DNA from: Anaerolineales bacterium
GTDB lineage: Bacteria; Chloroflexota; Anaerolineae; Anaerolineales; UBA6663
NCBI GenBank assembly: GCA_017999235.1
Contig: JAGOBN010000270.1
Location: 1-6,040 of the forward strand
Length of the DNA stretch: 6,040 bases
Reading direction: 5' to 3'
The position numbers and the translations under genes are program-made. Below the pieces are notes generated by a model. That model saw nothing but the letters and a program-made list of their open reading frames with translations, was not told the DNA's origin and searched no databases. Below are positions 5,967 to 6,040 of the stretch, one piece after another (within the stretch, counting starts at the first letter, position 1; each line of letters begins with the position of its first letter).

Positions 5967-6040
5967 GTGGAATACCTGATCGCCGGGCTCGTGGCCCTGG
6001 CCGTCTTTGGCCTGGCCTATCAGTTGATCCTCCGCCGGCA
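5967..6040 (+). CDS. Start of a membrane protein (cut by the window end)
   Basis: A GTG start lies 7 bases after the CpaE-like stop, with GAGGA (5958-5962) about four bases upstream. The frame stays open to the window end, giving 24 codons. They encode an almost unbroken hydrophobic helix, EYLIAGLVALAVFGLAYQL, followed by basic residues (ILRR), as in an N-terminal transmembrane anchor. In a Tad locus the next gene is often the CpaF/TadA ATPase, which is normally cytoplasmic and does not begin this way. TadB or TadC, polytopic membrane platform proteins, or an unrelated membrane component are better guesses. The fragment is too short to decide. Confidence 0.6.
   Translation, partial: MEYLIAGLVALAVFGLAYQLILRR

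Overview
The window is GC-rich bacterial DNA, densely packed, with every supported gene on the + strand. The proline/alanine-rich proteins and a Tad-type CpaB/CpaE pair beside a VirB8/NTF2-like protein would fit a Chloroflexota-like or similar environmental bacterium. That taxonomic guess is inference only; no ribosomal RNA or other marker is present.

Layout. (1) Positions 1-777 hold the 3' end of a larger gene. A Pro/Glu-rich linker leads into a winged-helix domain and then an alpha/beta domain that resembles a nuclease fold with lost catalytic residues. (2) Positions about 774-1749 look like a self-contained transcription unit: a candidate promoter, a LysM + CAP-domain lipoprotein gene (824-1630), and a strong intrinsic terminator (1715-1749). 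Its base composition looks less GC-rich than the flanks. (3) From 1770 to the window end runs a tight co-directional operon: a single-pass membrane protein with a VirB8/NTF2-like outer domain (1770-2321); a translationally coupled, secreted, cysteine-containing protein of unknown family (2318-3706); a CpaB/RcpC-like SAF-domain protein (3746-4630); a CpaE/TadZ-like deviant ParA ATPase with a pseudo-receiver domain (4634-5959); and the start of a membrane protein (5967 onward).

How they may work together. CpaB and CpaE/TadZ are assembly and localisation factors of Tad (Flp) pili. A VirB8-like anchor and a large secreted protein in the same operon suggest an envelope-spanning machine combining Tad parts with type IV secretion-like parts, perhaps on an integrative or conjugative element. 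This is a hypothesis. No CpaF/TadA motor, TadB/TadC, secretin, pilin, VirB4, relaxase or integrase is visible in the window. The LysM-CAP lipoprotein could be a cell-wall-binding accessory or an independent cargo gene.
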